Virus record (IMG/VR): IMGVR_UViG_3300006793_000320
Coordinates: 1 to 22,238 of that record
DNA: 22,238 bases
Source: a virus
Strand: one strand, 5' to 3'
Shown: positions 14,347 to 22,238 of the stretch, one piece after another
Layout: every line of letters begins with the position of its first letter
Position numbering within the stretch: position 1 is the stretch's first letter
Program-made: the position numbers and the translations under genes
The notes under the pieces: model-generated
The model's database searches: none
What the model saw: the letters and a program-made list of their open reading frames with translations, nothing else
Told to the model about the DNA's origin: nothing

Positions 14347-17300
14347 TGGTCATCACCCCAGCCCGCAGGCAATAGGCTCATGTTATCCTGAACCGCCATT
14401 TGTTTCTGTGGACCCTGATCAAAGAATGATGAAGGTAATAGGGAATAATTGTCATTAGAGTTTTCTGATTTTAGCATTCGTCGGGGTGGCGTTCCATCTT
14501 CGCTTATTGTCCTTGGTGCAATATGCATACTCATCGGAATGCCTTCACCCAGTTGACTTGAGACCGACATCGGCCCCACGCCATCCTTCATACCTTCGCC
14601 CGGATAACGGACCGCCATATCCTTGGTTGGCCAATGATTCAAAGCCGCCAATAAACTAGCACTAAACGACTGGTTGCCAATCATTCTCTCTCCTTCTTTT
14701 CCTGCTAACAATTCTTTGAAATCATTTGGGCCGGTCTCATGTAAAGTGGCGTTGACATCATCAATAGGCATTCGGCGGGAGACTTCACTACGCATTTGTC
14801 TATCAGGCAGGGCGTGCATCTCCGGGTTGAGGTCATCAAATCCAAATTGTCCTTTCATGCCGGGGACCATTTTACCGGATTTTGGCGTGCCTTGTCCTTG
14901 GCCAAACATGATTCTAGTCTCCGAGTCGTCAGGGCGAGCGGAGCGATTCTTCGGTCTGAACCCTTTTTTCTTCAAAGCGTTGATGATCGAGAATGGCATC
15001 CCCGCTACTTTTTTTCTTGGCAACCCGCTCATCCCTTGTCCAGTCCTAGTGGCGAAGTCATACTGCGGCAGTTTCATCCCATCGAGACCTGTATGTCCTT
15101 CAGGATTAAATGGATGAATCAACTCCCCCGCTTCGTTTGTTGCCGTTGGGTCGGGGAACATTGATGGAGTTGTAATTTTCTTTGGTGAGTCTTTGTATTT
15201 ACGCTCTAAAGCCCTTTGTAATGAGGAGAGATATATGTCTCGTTTCAAGTAATTACCATGTTCGTCTTTTTCGTCCAATCCGGGGACATCATCAATGTGT
15301 GAAAAACTGGGACCTTCAAAAGTCCGGTATTTGCTTTTTCCTGATGAGGACCCAATTGGTCCAATGGCCTTCACAGCCTCCGCTATTTTATCGGGGTCAA
15401 CTTGAGTCACCCTGTATTTTTGGTTAGCATAGACATCTCTTGATTCATCCTTGAATCGCTGTCGGTCTTCAGGTGAAACAAAATTAGGGTCGTCCTTGTC
15501 TAATTCGCTTTCAAAAAACATGTTGTCATAGGTCTCCATTGGTTTACTCATGCCGGGGAGTTGAGTCGCCCCCACATTTAACATTCGACCAGTGTATCTG
15601 TCAATCGCTCTCATTCCAACCGGCTCCCCTGCGTCATTCCAATACACATAGGTATTTGGGGGGTTTCGTTGTTTACCTGTCCCTATTGTAAGTTTTCTTG
15701 CATAAGAGATTGCGGCGATCAACTCATCAGGAGATAGAGTTGGCGGTTCGGACTCTAACTCGTCAAAGTCGTAATGAGTCCCAAACTCATCCGGTTTCAT
15801 ATATCTCCTCATATTAGGGTCCCGGTCATTACCATAAGTGTATTTTTTTGCATAGCCTTCTTCACCTAGAGCCTCCCTTTCGCTTAGGATGCTCGGTGAC
15901 TTTTGGTCTCCTTCAATAGAGGCAATGAGGTCGTTTAAGTCATCATACATGTCGTCATAATTCTCACCAAGAGCATTAGCCAAGTCTTCATCAAGACTAT
16001 TCTTCAAATGTTTAGCGGCGGCGAGATTCCCTCCCTCGGCCTCCTCCATATACATCGGCCAATACTCCTCGGCATTTGAAGCGTATATCATAGGGAAGTC
16101 CTCCGGCTTATCCGGCTCATCCTTTGGCTTATCTAGGATGTCAGGCATCTCCATCATACTGCCCATAGTCTCGCCGTCCTCCGGTCCGAGGTCGGGGTTA
16201 TCGAGGTCTCCGGGTGTTGCCCCTTCTATATCGGTTCTGATTGCATCCATGACATCAGTTTCAAACTCATGTCCGATGATGTCCTCTTCAGTAAGAGTCG
16301 GTTCTTCAAAGTCCTCTCCTTCATCAGCATCCTCCCATTCCTCATCATTAGGAGGCTCAACCTTTGCGTCTTCGACTAAATCATCGACTACTTCAATAGG
16401 AACAGATTGACCTTTTTCATTGTCCCACCTTGATGATGCCATTTGCTTTTCTTTGTCAGTGGGCGGTCTATTCAACTGCAACACTTTACCGTCGAATGTG
16501 GCTTCGCCTCCGATCAACTTCTCGGCCTTCTTTTTAGTGATTTTACTGCCGATGATAGTGCCATCATCCGCCACTTGATACATACGCTTAGGCATTTCAA
16601 CCTGCATTGTCTCCTCGGCAATGTCTTCAGTTGATTCCTTTTTGCCACCAACTGGGACAAGGTTCAACAAGTCTAGCAACTTATCATTGTCAACTTTATT
16701 AGACAGGGGGATTACTTCAAGTAAACTATCGGAGTTTGGAGGCTTAGTTTCTTCAATAATCTCTTCTTGAATACGCCGGTTTACCCCCCCAATATCAGGA
16801 TTCGTCTCGCTTTCAGCGGAGTCCAAATCGTTATTTGACATCATTTCGTCAAAGCCTGCTAGAGCCGCTTTATCCTCAACGGTCTGTTCAGTTTCCTCCA
16901 CCTTTTCTTTTTTGGACGGAGAGCCTGACCAATTCACCACCCTTGTTGGGTTTTCCTCTTCCTCTTCAGATTCAGGGGTCGAATCAGCAGGAGGATTTGG
17001 GACCACATCAGCAACTTCTGTATTTGTTGCACTAGGGACTTCGGACACTAAGTCCTCTTTCGCATCATCCTTGTTTGACTTATTTTGTCTTTTAATCGAT
17101 GCCCGCACCGCCGCCAGTTGTTCTTTCAACTCCTTTATTTCGACTTCCCGTGCTTTGACCTGTGCGGCTCGTTTTTTTGAGGCGGATATTTCCTTTGTTC
17201 TCGCCGCTGATTGGGCTTTGCTTTGATTGACTTTGTTGTTGATGTCATCAGGCTTCCCCAACTTTGAGCCGGGGGGTGCGCTTACTACTTCTTCAACAGG

Positions 17301-17633
17301 AGTTGCTGGGGGGGTATTGTCAGGAACAATGTCAGCAGGAACATATTCAGTTGTTGTATTTTGCACTACACCGGGGTCGGCAGGTGCTTCTGTGTCCTCA
17401 CTGATCGTGCGAACCGATGGTGCGGCGGCGGCTTCACGCCTCTCCGTCATTCTCTCCATTGCACCCGGTATTCGTCTTGCTCTTTCTTGGGCTTGTCGTT
17501 TTGCACGACCAAAGGACTCAAAGAATCCCTTTTCTAAATCATCCCAAACTAAATCAAATGCTTCATCATGCCTATCGGACTGCTTACCCTCGGCCTTCAA
17601 TAGCAAGACATCAAACTTGTCTTCGCCTTCCAT
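14343..17633 (-). CDS. Large acidic, mostly disordered virion-module protein
   Basis: A 1096-residue protein with GGAGAT before the ATG, which lies 23 bases inside the preceding gene. Residues 7-16 hold FDVLLLKAEG, the shared N-terminal motif. Residues 145-195 are a Lys/Arg/Glu coiled coil. Residues 200-570 are strongly acidic with Pro/Glu runs. A small folded unit may exist at 350-390 (MYQVADDGTIIGSKITKKKA) and another near 660-695 (TYVYWNDAGEPVGMRAIDRY). The C-terminal third is Gly/Met/Pro-rich, and the last 35 residues contain SLLPSSF and SLLPAGW, a duplicated short motif. I recognise no family. It is coupled to the terminase gene by a four-base overlap. Candidate roles are internal head protein, scaffold-like factor or terminase partner, all inferred. 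Confidence 0.75.
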   Translation of the reverse strand: MEGEDKFDVLLLKAEGKQSDRHDEAFDLVWDDLEKGFFESFGRAKRQAQERARRIPGAMERMTERREAAAAPSVRTISEDTEAPADPGVVQNTTTEYVPADIVPDNTPPATPVEEVVSAPPGSKLGKPDDINNKVNQSKAQSAARTKEISASKKRAAQVKAREVEIKELKEQLAAVRASIKRQNKSNKDDAKEDLVSEVPSATNTEVADVVPNPPADSTPESEEEEENPTRVVNWSGSPSKKEKVEETEQTVEDKAALAGFDEMMSNNDLDSAESETNPDIGGVNRRIQEEIIEETKPPNSDSLLEVIPLSNKVDNDKLLDLLNLVPVGGKKESTEDIAEETMQVEMPKRMYQVADDGTIIGSKITKKKAEKLIGGEATFDGKVLQLNRPPTDKEKQMASSRWDNEKGQSVPIEVVDDLVEDAKVEPPNDEEWEDADEGEDFEEPTLTEEDIIGHEFETDVMDAIRTDIEGATPGDLDNPDLGPEDGETMGSMMEMPDILDKPKDEPDKPEDFPMIYASNAEEYWPMYMEEAEGGNLAAAKHLKNSLDEDLANALGENYDDMYDDLNDLIASIEGDQKSPSILSEREALGEEGYAKKYTYGNDRDPNMRRYMKPDEFGTHYDFDELESEPPTLSPDELIAAISYARKLTIGTGKQRNPPNTYVYWNDAGEPVGMRAIDRYTGRMLNVGATQLPGMSKPMETYDNMFFESELDKDDPNFVSPEDRQRFKDESRDVYANQKYRVTQVDPDKIAEAVKAIGPIGSSSGKSKYRTFEGPSFSHIDDVPGLDEKDEHGNYLKRDIYLSSLQRALERKYKDSPKKITTPSMFPDPTATNEAGELIHPFNPEGHTGLDGMKLPQYDFATRTGQGMSGLPRKKVAGMPFSIINALKKKGFRPKNRSARPDDSETRIMFGQGQGTPKSGKMVPGMKGQFGFDDLNPEMHALPDRQMRSEVSRRMPIDDVNATLHETGPNDFKELLAGKEGERMIGNQSFSASLLAALNHWPTKDMAVRYPGEGMKDGVGPMSVSSQLGEGIPMSMHIAPRTISEDGTPPRRMLKSENSNDNYSLLPSSFFDQGPQKQMAVQDNMSLLPAGWGDDQ

Positions 17634-18642
17634 TGCGTAGCATCTCCGTTGTATTTCTTGCTTGATAGCCTTTTCTCAATTCAATGGTTTGATACGCATT
17701 GCTGATTTGATTTTGAAAATGAATGGATTTGCTAAAGTCGCCTCGACCATATGAATTAAGACGCTGACGGCCTTGGTTCCGTTGGTATGCATTGTATGCA
17801 CCACGAGCCATACCTGACGCTCCTAATGTTAAGAGGTTGGACATAAAGCCGGTTCCAATACCGCCCTTTGTTCTCGCTTGTGCTTGAGCGTCTTGGATTT
17901 GAGCCGCTTGAGCCATTGCCTGCGGGCTACCTTGAGGTGCGCCGCCTTGTTGTTGCTGACCACCTTGTTGTTGTTGCTGGTTGACATTTTGCACTTTCTG
18001 ATCCATTGTCGGATTTTGTTGTGCGGTCAATGCATCTAAGTCAGGTGCGCCGGGAACAGTCGTTGCATTTATGTCTTGATTGGCGGCTTCGGCATTTGCT
18101 GATGCTTGAGCGACGGTTTCCCCCTTAGAAGCATCAGGTGCGACCTTTCCTGCGTTATACGCATCGGTTTGTAACTTGGATTTCGCATTGTTTTTTAGTG
18201 CTTGTCCTTGGCCCATTGAAATGTCTGATTGCTCATTTGGCCTGATATGTGTGTTCGCCTGTTGACCGGCAATAGCCGCCGTTTCAAGTCCCGCACCAAT
18301 TGTGTTTCCAAGTTTGCCAGCGGCCCTGATTGGAGCCATTGCTGTTTGACCGAACCTGCGAGCAAGACCCTTTGCTTTTCCTTTAACTCCTTGTGCCGAA
18401 ATTGGCCCTTCGCCACCGTAAAAGCCTTTATCGGCCCAATTTGCCGCTCCACCCATCAGGCCTGCCCCGATGTCTTTAGCCTTTTGACCGGGAGTGGTTG
18501 CGACATAATTCTTAATCAGCAAATGATTATCTGAACACCATTGAGCGGAAACACCATGGTCTGACATCAAATACGATTTGACCAAAGTGGTCTTGTCTTC
18601 GATCATCTGTTCTTCTCTTGCTTTTAGGATTAAGTCATTCAT
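17611..18642 (-). CDS. Gly/Ala/Gln-rich protein, possible internal head or ejection protein
   Basis: A 343-residue protein with GGTGAT upstream; its ATG overlaps the previous stop by 8 bases (ATGAATGA). It begins MNDLILKAREEQ, the clearest copy of the shared N-terminal motif, and has a second site HLLIK at 40-44. Residues 55-130 alternate Gly/Ala-rich, weakly amphipathic segments (IGAGLMGGAANWA; LGNTIGAGLETAAIAG) with basic residues, as in proteins that contact membranes. Residues 195-255 are Gln-rich (a QQQQQGGQQQQGG run). The C-terminus is basic and Tyr/Arg-rich. Such composition is seen in some phage internal or pilot proteins ejected with DNA, but homology is not shown and the call is inference. 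Confidence 0.72.
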   Translation of the reverse strand: MNDLILKAREEQMIEDKTTLVKSYLMSDHGVSAQWCSDNHLLIKNYVATTPGQKAKDIGAGLMGGAANWADKGFYGGEGPISAQGVKGKAKGLARRFGQTAMAPIRAAGKLGNTIGAGLETAAIAGQQANTHIRPNEQSDISMGQGQALKNNAKSKLQTDAYNAGKVAPDASKGETVAQASANAEAANQDINATTVPGAPDLDALTAQQNPTMDQKVQNVNQQQQQGGQQQQGGAPQGSPQAMAQAAQIQDAQAQARTKGGIGTGFMSNLLTLGASGMARGAYNAYQRNQGRQRLNSYGRGDFSKSIHFQNQISNAYQTIELRKGYQARNTTEMLRNGRRRQV

Positions 18643-20533
18643 TGAATATCACCTTTACTTCTTGGACCGCTTCATGAGGGACATTGAATGATTTAGCAAT
18701 ATCCCGCCAGTCACCACGGCTGTGAATAATTGCAGTAATGTCGCTTGATGTCTTTTTCAAGCGGCCTGCTACAATTGAAATATCGACGGGAGACTCCGGG
18801 TTCATTGGTGTCGCACTTATGGTCAATTCGGACTTTGCTATATCAATTTGAACCTGTTCTAGGTATTGTTCGATTTGCTGTTTTTCGCCGTCAGACTTGC
18901 CAAAGATGCCACCGGGAAATCTGTTCCCGTATAAGCGTCCTAATGCGCCTCCAAGTGAATCCATAACGCCTCGCCGTGTCGAGGGAGGAGATGCCGCCCC
19001 TAAAGCATTGTTCATGCCGAGCGAGGGAGGGGGTGCGATTTGAGTATCAACTTTTGGAGGAGGGGGAGCCACCGCACCAGCACCTAAGCCGGGGGGTGAC
19101 GAAAGGACATCTGTTGGAGGAGGTGCGACAGTTGGGGGACCCGAATGCATTGTCATTCCACCGTGTTTAGTATCCATGCCGGGGGCTGTCACTTTACTAG
19201 GGGTAGCCTGTTGAGGGGTGTCAGAATCAGGGGCAGGAGGGGGGGGTGATGCTGACAAAGGTTGTTGAGGCATTGGCATGTGCGTTCCTTGAGCAACCCA
19301 ATTTGGGGCTACGCCTCCACTGTTGGCCAATGTCGCATGAGCCAATGCAGTATTCCAACGCTGTCTAAAGTTGCCTTCTTTTCTAGTCCCTGCGTGAGCG
19401 GTTTGCCAAACACCTCTAGCCTGTTCCTCGGTCAACCCCTGAAGGGCCATTAGGTCCTTTACGCCCGCTTCCATACCTCCGCCCGCTTGTGAATGACCGT
19501 TCTTACCGCCAATGTGGAGATTTTTATGCCAGCCTTTTTCCTGTAATTCAGGATGCGTCCAGCCCGACAAATCAGTGCCTAATGGCATTTGGGCTAATTC
19601 GCTACTGACTGTTGGGTCGCCCATCGAATCAGTTTGCATTTCATTAGGAATGTTTTGATTTTCAGGAGTAAACATTGCGGCGTTATCAGCGTATTGCCCA
19701 TATGACTCCTCAAAGGAACGGTGATGAATACCACCAGTTACTTTCTTGAATGTTTTATTTTGCATCAATGCCTGATGTGCGGCTTGAGCGGGGTCGGCCC
19801 CAGTTTGTTGAGCCGTTGCCTGTGCCTCTTTGACAGTGTTCCATAATTCAACCAATGCTCGCCTGTCCGGTATTCTGATCGTGTTCCTATGAACCAAACC
19901 GGGGTGAATTGTATCATTAGTCTTTTTTCTGTGCTGTGGGCCTCCTTGACCTCTCCTCTCCTCCAATGCTTCTGAATAAGGTCTAAGCCATCCCTCTCCT
20001 TGTAAATTGATTTCACTTTTGATATTAGTGACCAACTTTCTTGTTTGAGGGTCCCAAGGGTCAATAAATCGACCATTGCTGTTCCTTTTTACATCCTTCA
20101 TTGACAATGCATGAGGCTTATGTCCCCATTGCCCATCGACTTGGTAATCCTTGCCCATCACATTTGAAAAGGGTTTATTCATTGCATGTATGCCTCTCGA
20201 CGCATTGATTACATTCTGTCTTTCAACTAAACTGTTAATCAAGGGTGCGCCCGCTAAAGCCGCCCTTCTAAAGGCCTCCATGTATTTGGGGTTGCTCGGA
20301 CCCTCGTGGTATATGCGTGCGGTTTCTTCATCAATCAACCCTTTGCGATATGCCTCGTGTGCGGCATCACCTTCAACACCAGTGATTTCTGAATGCTGGA
20401 TGTCGTGATGTGAATTGGCTAAAGCCGCCGTTGTCAGTTGGGGGTTATCCGTTTGTAATGCCGCATTGATGAAATCCCAAAGGTCGTGGACTCCTTCACC
20501 TTTGATGATCAAGAATCTATCGAGGTGCAACAT
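18635..20533 (-). CDS. Large protein with Pro-rich linker and C-terminal helical domain
   Basis: A 632-residue protein whose ATG is preceded by GGTGAT, a site that overlaps the stop of the upstream gene. It starts MLHLDRFLIIKGEG, with the shared hydrophobic-Lys-Gly motif at 8-12. Residues 15-420 are His/Gln/Asn-rich and partly helical (for example ALVELWNTVKEAQATAQQTG). Residues 425-510 form a Pro-rich linker with PPPP runs. Residues 550-632 carry two further hydrophobic-Lys-Ser sites (IFGKSDG, DIAKSEL) and a compact helical end (SDITAIIHSRGDWRDIAKSF, then VPHEAVQEV) that looks like a helix-turn-helix pair. No enzyme motif is visible. It may be a virion-internal or assembly protein. Confidence 0.75.
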   Translation of the reverse strand: MLHLDRFLIIKGEGVHDLWDFINAALQTDNPQLTTAALANSHHDIQHSEITGVEGDAAHEAYRKGLIDEETARIYHEGPSNPKYMEAFRRAALAGAPLINSLVERQNVINASRGIHAMNKPFSNVMGKDYQVDGQWGHKPHALSMKDVKRNSNGRFIDPWDPQTRKLVTNIKSEINLQGEGWLRPYSEALEERRGQGGPQHRKKTNDTIHPGLVHRNTIRIPDRRALVELWNTVKEAQATAQQTGADPAQAAHQALMQNKTFKKVTGGIHHRSFEESYGQYADNAAMFTPENQNIPNEMQTDSMGDPTVSSELAQMPLGTDLSGWTHPELQEKGWHKNLHIGGKNGHSQAGGGMEAGVKDLMALQGLTEEQARGVWQTAHAGTRKEGNFRQRWNTALAHATLANSGGVAPNWVAQGTHMPMPQQPLSASPPPPAPDSDTPQQATPSKVTAPGMDTKHGGMTMHSGPPTVAPPPTDVLSSPPGLGAGAVAPPPPKVDTQIAPPPSLGMNNALGAASPPSTRRGVMDSLGGALGRLYGNRFPGGIFGKSDGEKQQIEQYLEQVQIDIAKSELTISATPMNPESPVDISIVAGRLKKTSSDITAIIHSRGDWRDIAKSFNVPHEAVQEVKVIFNE

Positions 20534-20539
20534 TGATAA

Positions 20540-21844
20540 TCACCGCTTACTAACAATGTGTTCAACCAGTGAAGTATCATCAAACATTCTGTAAGCCTCT
20601 TTATCCTCATCAAGTGTCGTCATTCCTTGGGGGGCGGAGGCTTTGTCCTTGCCCGCTTGGTTTCCAATTTTGGCTTCTTGACCGTGTTCAGGAGTTGACT
20701 TTTTCATCCTATTGAGTTTGTTTAGCATCTGTTCGATTTTACGGAGGAGGGATTTGACCTCGGCACGGTTCAATGATGCGAGACCGCCGCCCGACTTTGC
20801 TAGAGAAGGCAATGCGTCTGATGTCCCTAATGGGTCTCCAACTCCTCCGGGGCTAATGCGCTCCCTTCTTGATGCTGATGCTGATGTGGGGTTTGTCCCC
20901 ATTTTGGGACTAGAAGGCATTTTTGTTGAGGTTCCTTTGGTTCCTCCAATTGTTCCCCCTCGTCCACCTGATGCTGAAGTATCATAGTGGTGAGACATCC
21001 CACGAGGCATTGCCCCTTGCTTTCTTCGCTCACGCTCATATGCCTTTTTCCTCTCCCATGCAACAGGGTCTCGGAGTCGGAGAGGGATACCCTCCGCTCT
21101 AGTAGCACCAAGCATTCTCAACGGCAGGCTCTTTGTATTCGGATTGAACGCTTGACGCTTTGAATATCGGTTGAGGTTTCTTTCTGCTGAAGCGGCACGC
21201 CTTTTCGTAGCGGATTTGATTTCACGACCACCACGGGCTGTTTTCTTGCCTTTTCCTTTTCGTTTCTTCTCACGCTTGCGCTTGAGTTTTCCTTTACGCT
21301 CGTCTTCATGAGACTCGTCGTCCTCTTCGTATTTGCGACCTTTGTATCTTCGCTTTGCTTTTTGAAGGACATCAGTCATTGAAAATGGGACATACCCAAT
21401 GTGAAGTGCTATTGATTTACCTATGTCGGATTGATATGAGATTTGGCCTGTTGGACTTCTGATCGGACCAACATTCGCACCAACTGCTTGAGATATACCT
21501 CGGCCCGCTAAACCCATGTCAACGCCCAAAGCACTTTCTAGTAATTCGCTTGAACCTTCACCTTGAGGACTTCTTGAAATCTCCTCATCAATTTTAGCAG
21601 GCTTCATTGAGATATGCGGCAATGCTGGTTCTAATTCAGCCAATGCACGCTTTCGTCTTTTCTTAGCATCGGCTTGGTCCGTGCTTTCATAGTCTTCAGG
21701 ACTTTGACGGCTATGGTGCGACAACCCCTCATTGTCCTCATTTGGGTTGACATCGTAGTCGCCCAGCATCTCCCTTGGGTTATGACCTCCGGTAAACTCT
21801 TGGGTTCTAGGTGTCCAAAGAGCAGGGTCACGAGGGTTAGACAT
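20540..21844 (-). CDS. Highly basic protein, possible DNA-condensing virion protein
   Basis: A 434-residue protein. ATG 21844 is chosen because it overlaps the preceding stop by eight bases (ATGTCTAA); GTG 21850 is a weaker alternative. The N-terminal 100 residues are polar. Residues 140-160 are hydrophobic (SIALHIGYVPFSMTDVLQKA). Residues 163-230 and 262-275 are exceptionally Lys/Arg-rich (KGKLKRKREKKRKGKGKK) and resemble histone-tail-like or nucleic-acid-condensing regions. Residues 285-350 are Gly/Ser/Thr-rich, and 360-382 form a Leu-heptad helix (SLLRKIEQMLNKLNRM). An internal head protein that neutralises packaged DNA is a fair hypothesis; binding to an acidic partner such as the 1096-residue protein is another. 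No family recognised. Confidence 0.72.
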   Translation of the reverse strand: MSNPRDPALWTPRTQEFTGGHNPREMLGDYDVNPNEDNEGLSHHSRQSPEDYESTDQADAKKRRKRALAELEPALPHISMKPAKIDEEISRSPQGEGSSELLESALGVDMGLAGRGISQAVGANVGPIRSPTGQISYQSDIGKSIALHIGYVPFSMTDVLQKAKRRYKGRKYEEDDESHEDERKGKLKRKREKKRKGKGKKTARGGREIKSATKRRAASAERNLNRYSKRQAFNPNTKSLPLRMLGATRAEGIPLRLRDPVAWERKKAYERERRKQGAMPRGMSHHYDTSASGGRGGTIGGTKGTSTKMPSSPKMGTNPTSASASRRERISPGGVGDPLGTSDALPSLAKSGGGLASLNRAEVKSLLRKIEQMLNKLNRMKKSTPEHGQEAKIGNQAGKDKASAPQGMTTLDEDKEAYRMFDDTSLVEHIVSKR

Positions 21845-22235
21845 TACCACGGGCTTCCCTCCTCATTGTGTTGTAATAATTCTGAACCTTTACTGGCAGG
21901 GATAGATACCAGTGTGCTAAAGAAGGTGTTCTAGCGTATGACTTCGCCATGGTGATCATCGATTGCTTCAAGCAATTTAGCACCTTGACGGCTTCGGTGA
22001 AAGGGATTTTAGGACCGCCGGTCTCCATCAAATCGACAAAGAGCATACGGACTTGTAACAAATCACCATAAATGGTCATTGCTACATCCTCCTGTCCTTC
22101 AATATCAAAAGAATCCATTGCTTCATTCCATTCTTTAACCACGAAGTCCAATGCATTCAAAAAACAAACCGCATCAGTTGGATTATCAACAATACCCTCG
22201 TGCAAGATGTCCTCAAGGTCTGTATCCTTAAGCAT
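21837..22235 (-). CDS. Hypothetical helical protein at window edge
   Basis: A 132-residue protein beginning MLKDTDLEDIL. At the edge the sequence reads TTGATG on the minus strand, so a preceding gene could end in TGA sharing one base with this ATG, as happens at 730; extension beyond the window cannot be excluded. The chain is almost wholly alpha-helical, acidic in the first half (AVCFLNALDFVVKEWNEAMD) and more basic toward the end (VQNYYNTMRREARGN). There is no catalytic motif and no membrane segment. Size, helicity and position at the start of the packaging/head block would fit a small terminase subunit or assembly factor, but no DNA-binding motif is evident. Confidence 0.6.
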   Translation of the reverse strand: MLKDTDLEDILHEGIVDNPTDAVCFLNALDFVVKEWNEAMDSFDIEGQEDVAMTIYGDLLQVRMLFVDLMETGGPKIPFTEAVKVLNCLKQSMITMAKSYARTPSLAHWYLSLPVKVQNYYNTMRREARGNV

Positions 22236-22238
22236 CAA

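Noticed and set aside
14674-15117. 147-residue plus-strand open frame
   Set aside because: It lies antisense inside the 1096-residue gene, has no ribosome binding site or promoter, and its composition mirrors the coding strand.
17227-17640. 137-residue plus-strand open frame
   Set aside because: It is a Ser/Ala/Thr-rich antisense shadow of the acidic, Glu/Asp-rich start of the 1096-residue gene.
18342-18480. Transmembrane segments in the 343-residue protein
   Set aside because: The Gly/Ala-rich stretches are broken by charged and polar residues and are too short and weakly hydrophobic for standard membrane helices.

Overview
This window is the late structural module of a tailed dsDNA virus (Caudoviricetes, HK97-fold lineage), most likely one that infects an archaeon. 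Four hallmark proteins are recognisable from sequence: the large terminase subunit (12931-14346), the portal (9686-11518), a prohead protease fused to a scaffold-like tail (2846-4174) and an HK97-type major capsid protein (1636-2805). The archaeal assignment is inferred from two things. Many genes are preceded by GGTGAT/GAGGTGA-type ribosome binding sites. The one divergent intergenic region carries two TATA-like boxes, each about 25 bases from an ATG that has no ribosome binding site, which is the layout of leaderless archaeal promoters. Base composition is moderate, and a marine euryarchaeal (Poseidoniales/MGII, 'magrovirus'-like) host is a reasonable guess, but nothing in the window proves it.

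Nineteen of twenty genes lie on the minus strand and are read from right to left with overlaps or gaps of a few bases, so they probably form one long operon with an extra promoter before the protease. In transcription order: a small helical protein, a very basic 434-residue protein, a 632-residue Pro-rich protein, a 343-residue Gly/Gln-rich protein and a 1096-residue acidic protein; then the terminase; a 476-residue protein with a winged-helix and a LAGLIDADG-like domain; the portal with an N-terminal zinc ribbon; four small proteins; a 1161-residue protein with a DNA-ligase-like nucleotidyltransferase domain; then, after a divergent promoter and one small plus-strand zinc-binding gene, protease-scaffold, major capsid, probable decoration protein, a SAP/HeH-type small protein, a beta-rich protein and the start of another gene. 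Tail genes are not visible and would lie beyond position 1. No stretch of 300 bases or more lacks a gene; I see no tRNA, CRISPR, IS element or integrase.

Three observations stand out. First, two virion-module proteins appear to carry DNA-enzyme folds whose catalytic residues are missing or changed (ligase-like and LAGLIDADG-like). Second, several otherwise unrelated proteins, including the protease and major capsid protein, share a short N-terminal hydrophobic-Lys-Ala/Gly motif that could be a capsid-targeting or prohead-protease cleavage signal. If so, the large uncharacterised proteins may be internal head proteins packaged with the genome. Third, the usual terminase-portal-protease-capsid block is split by more than 5 kb of such proteins.
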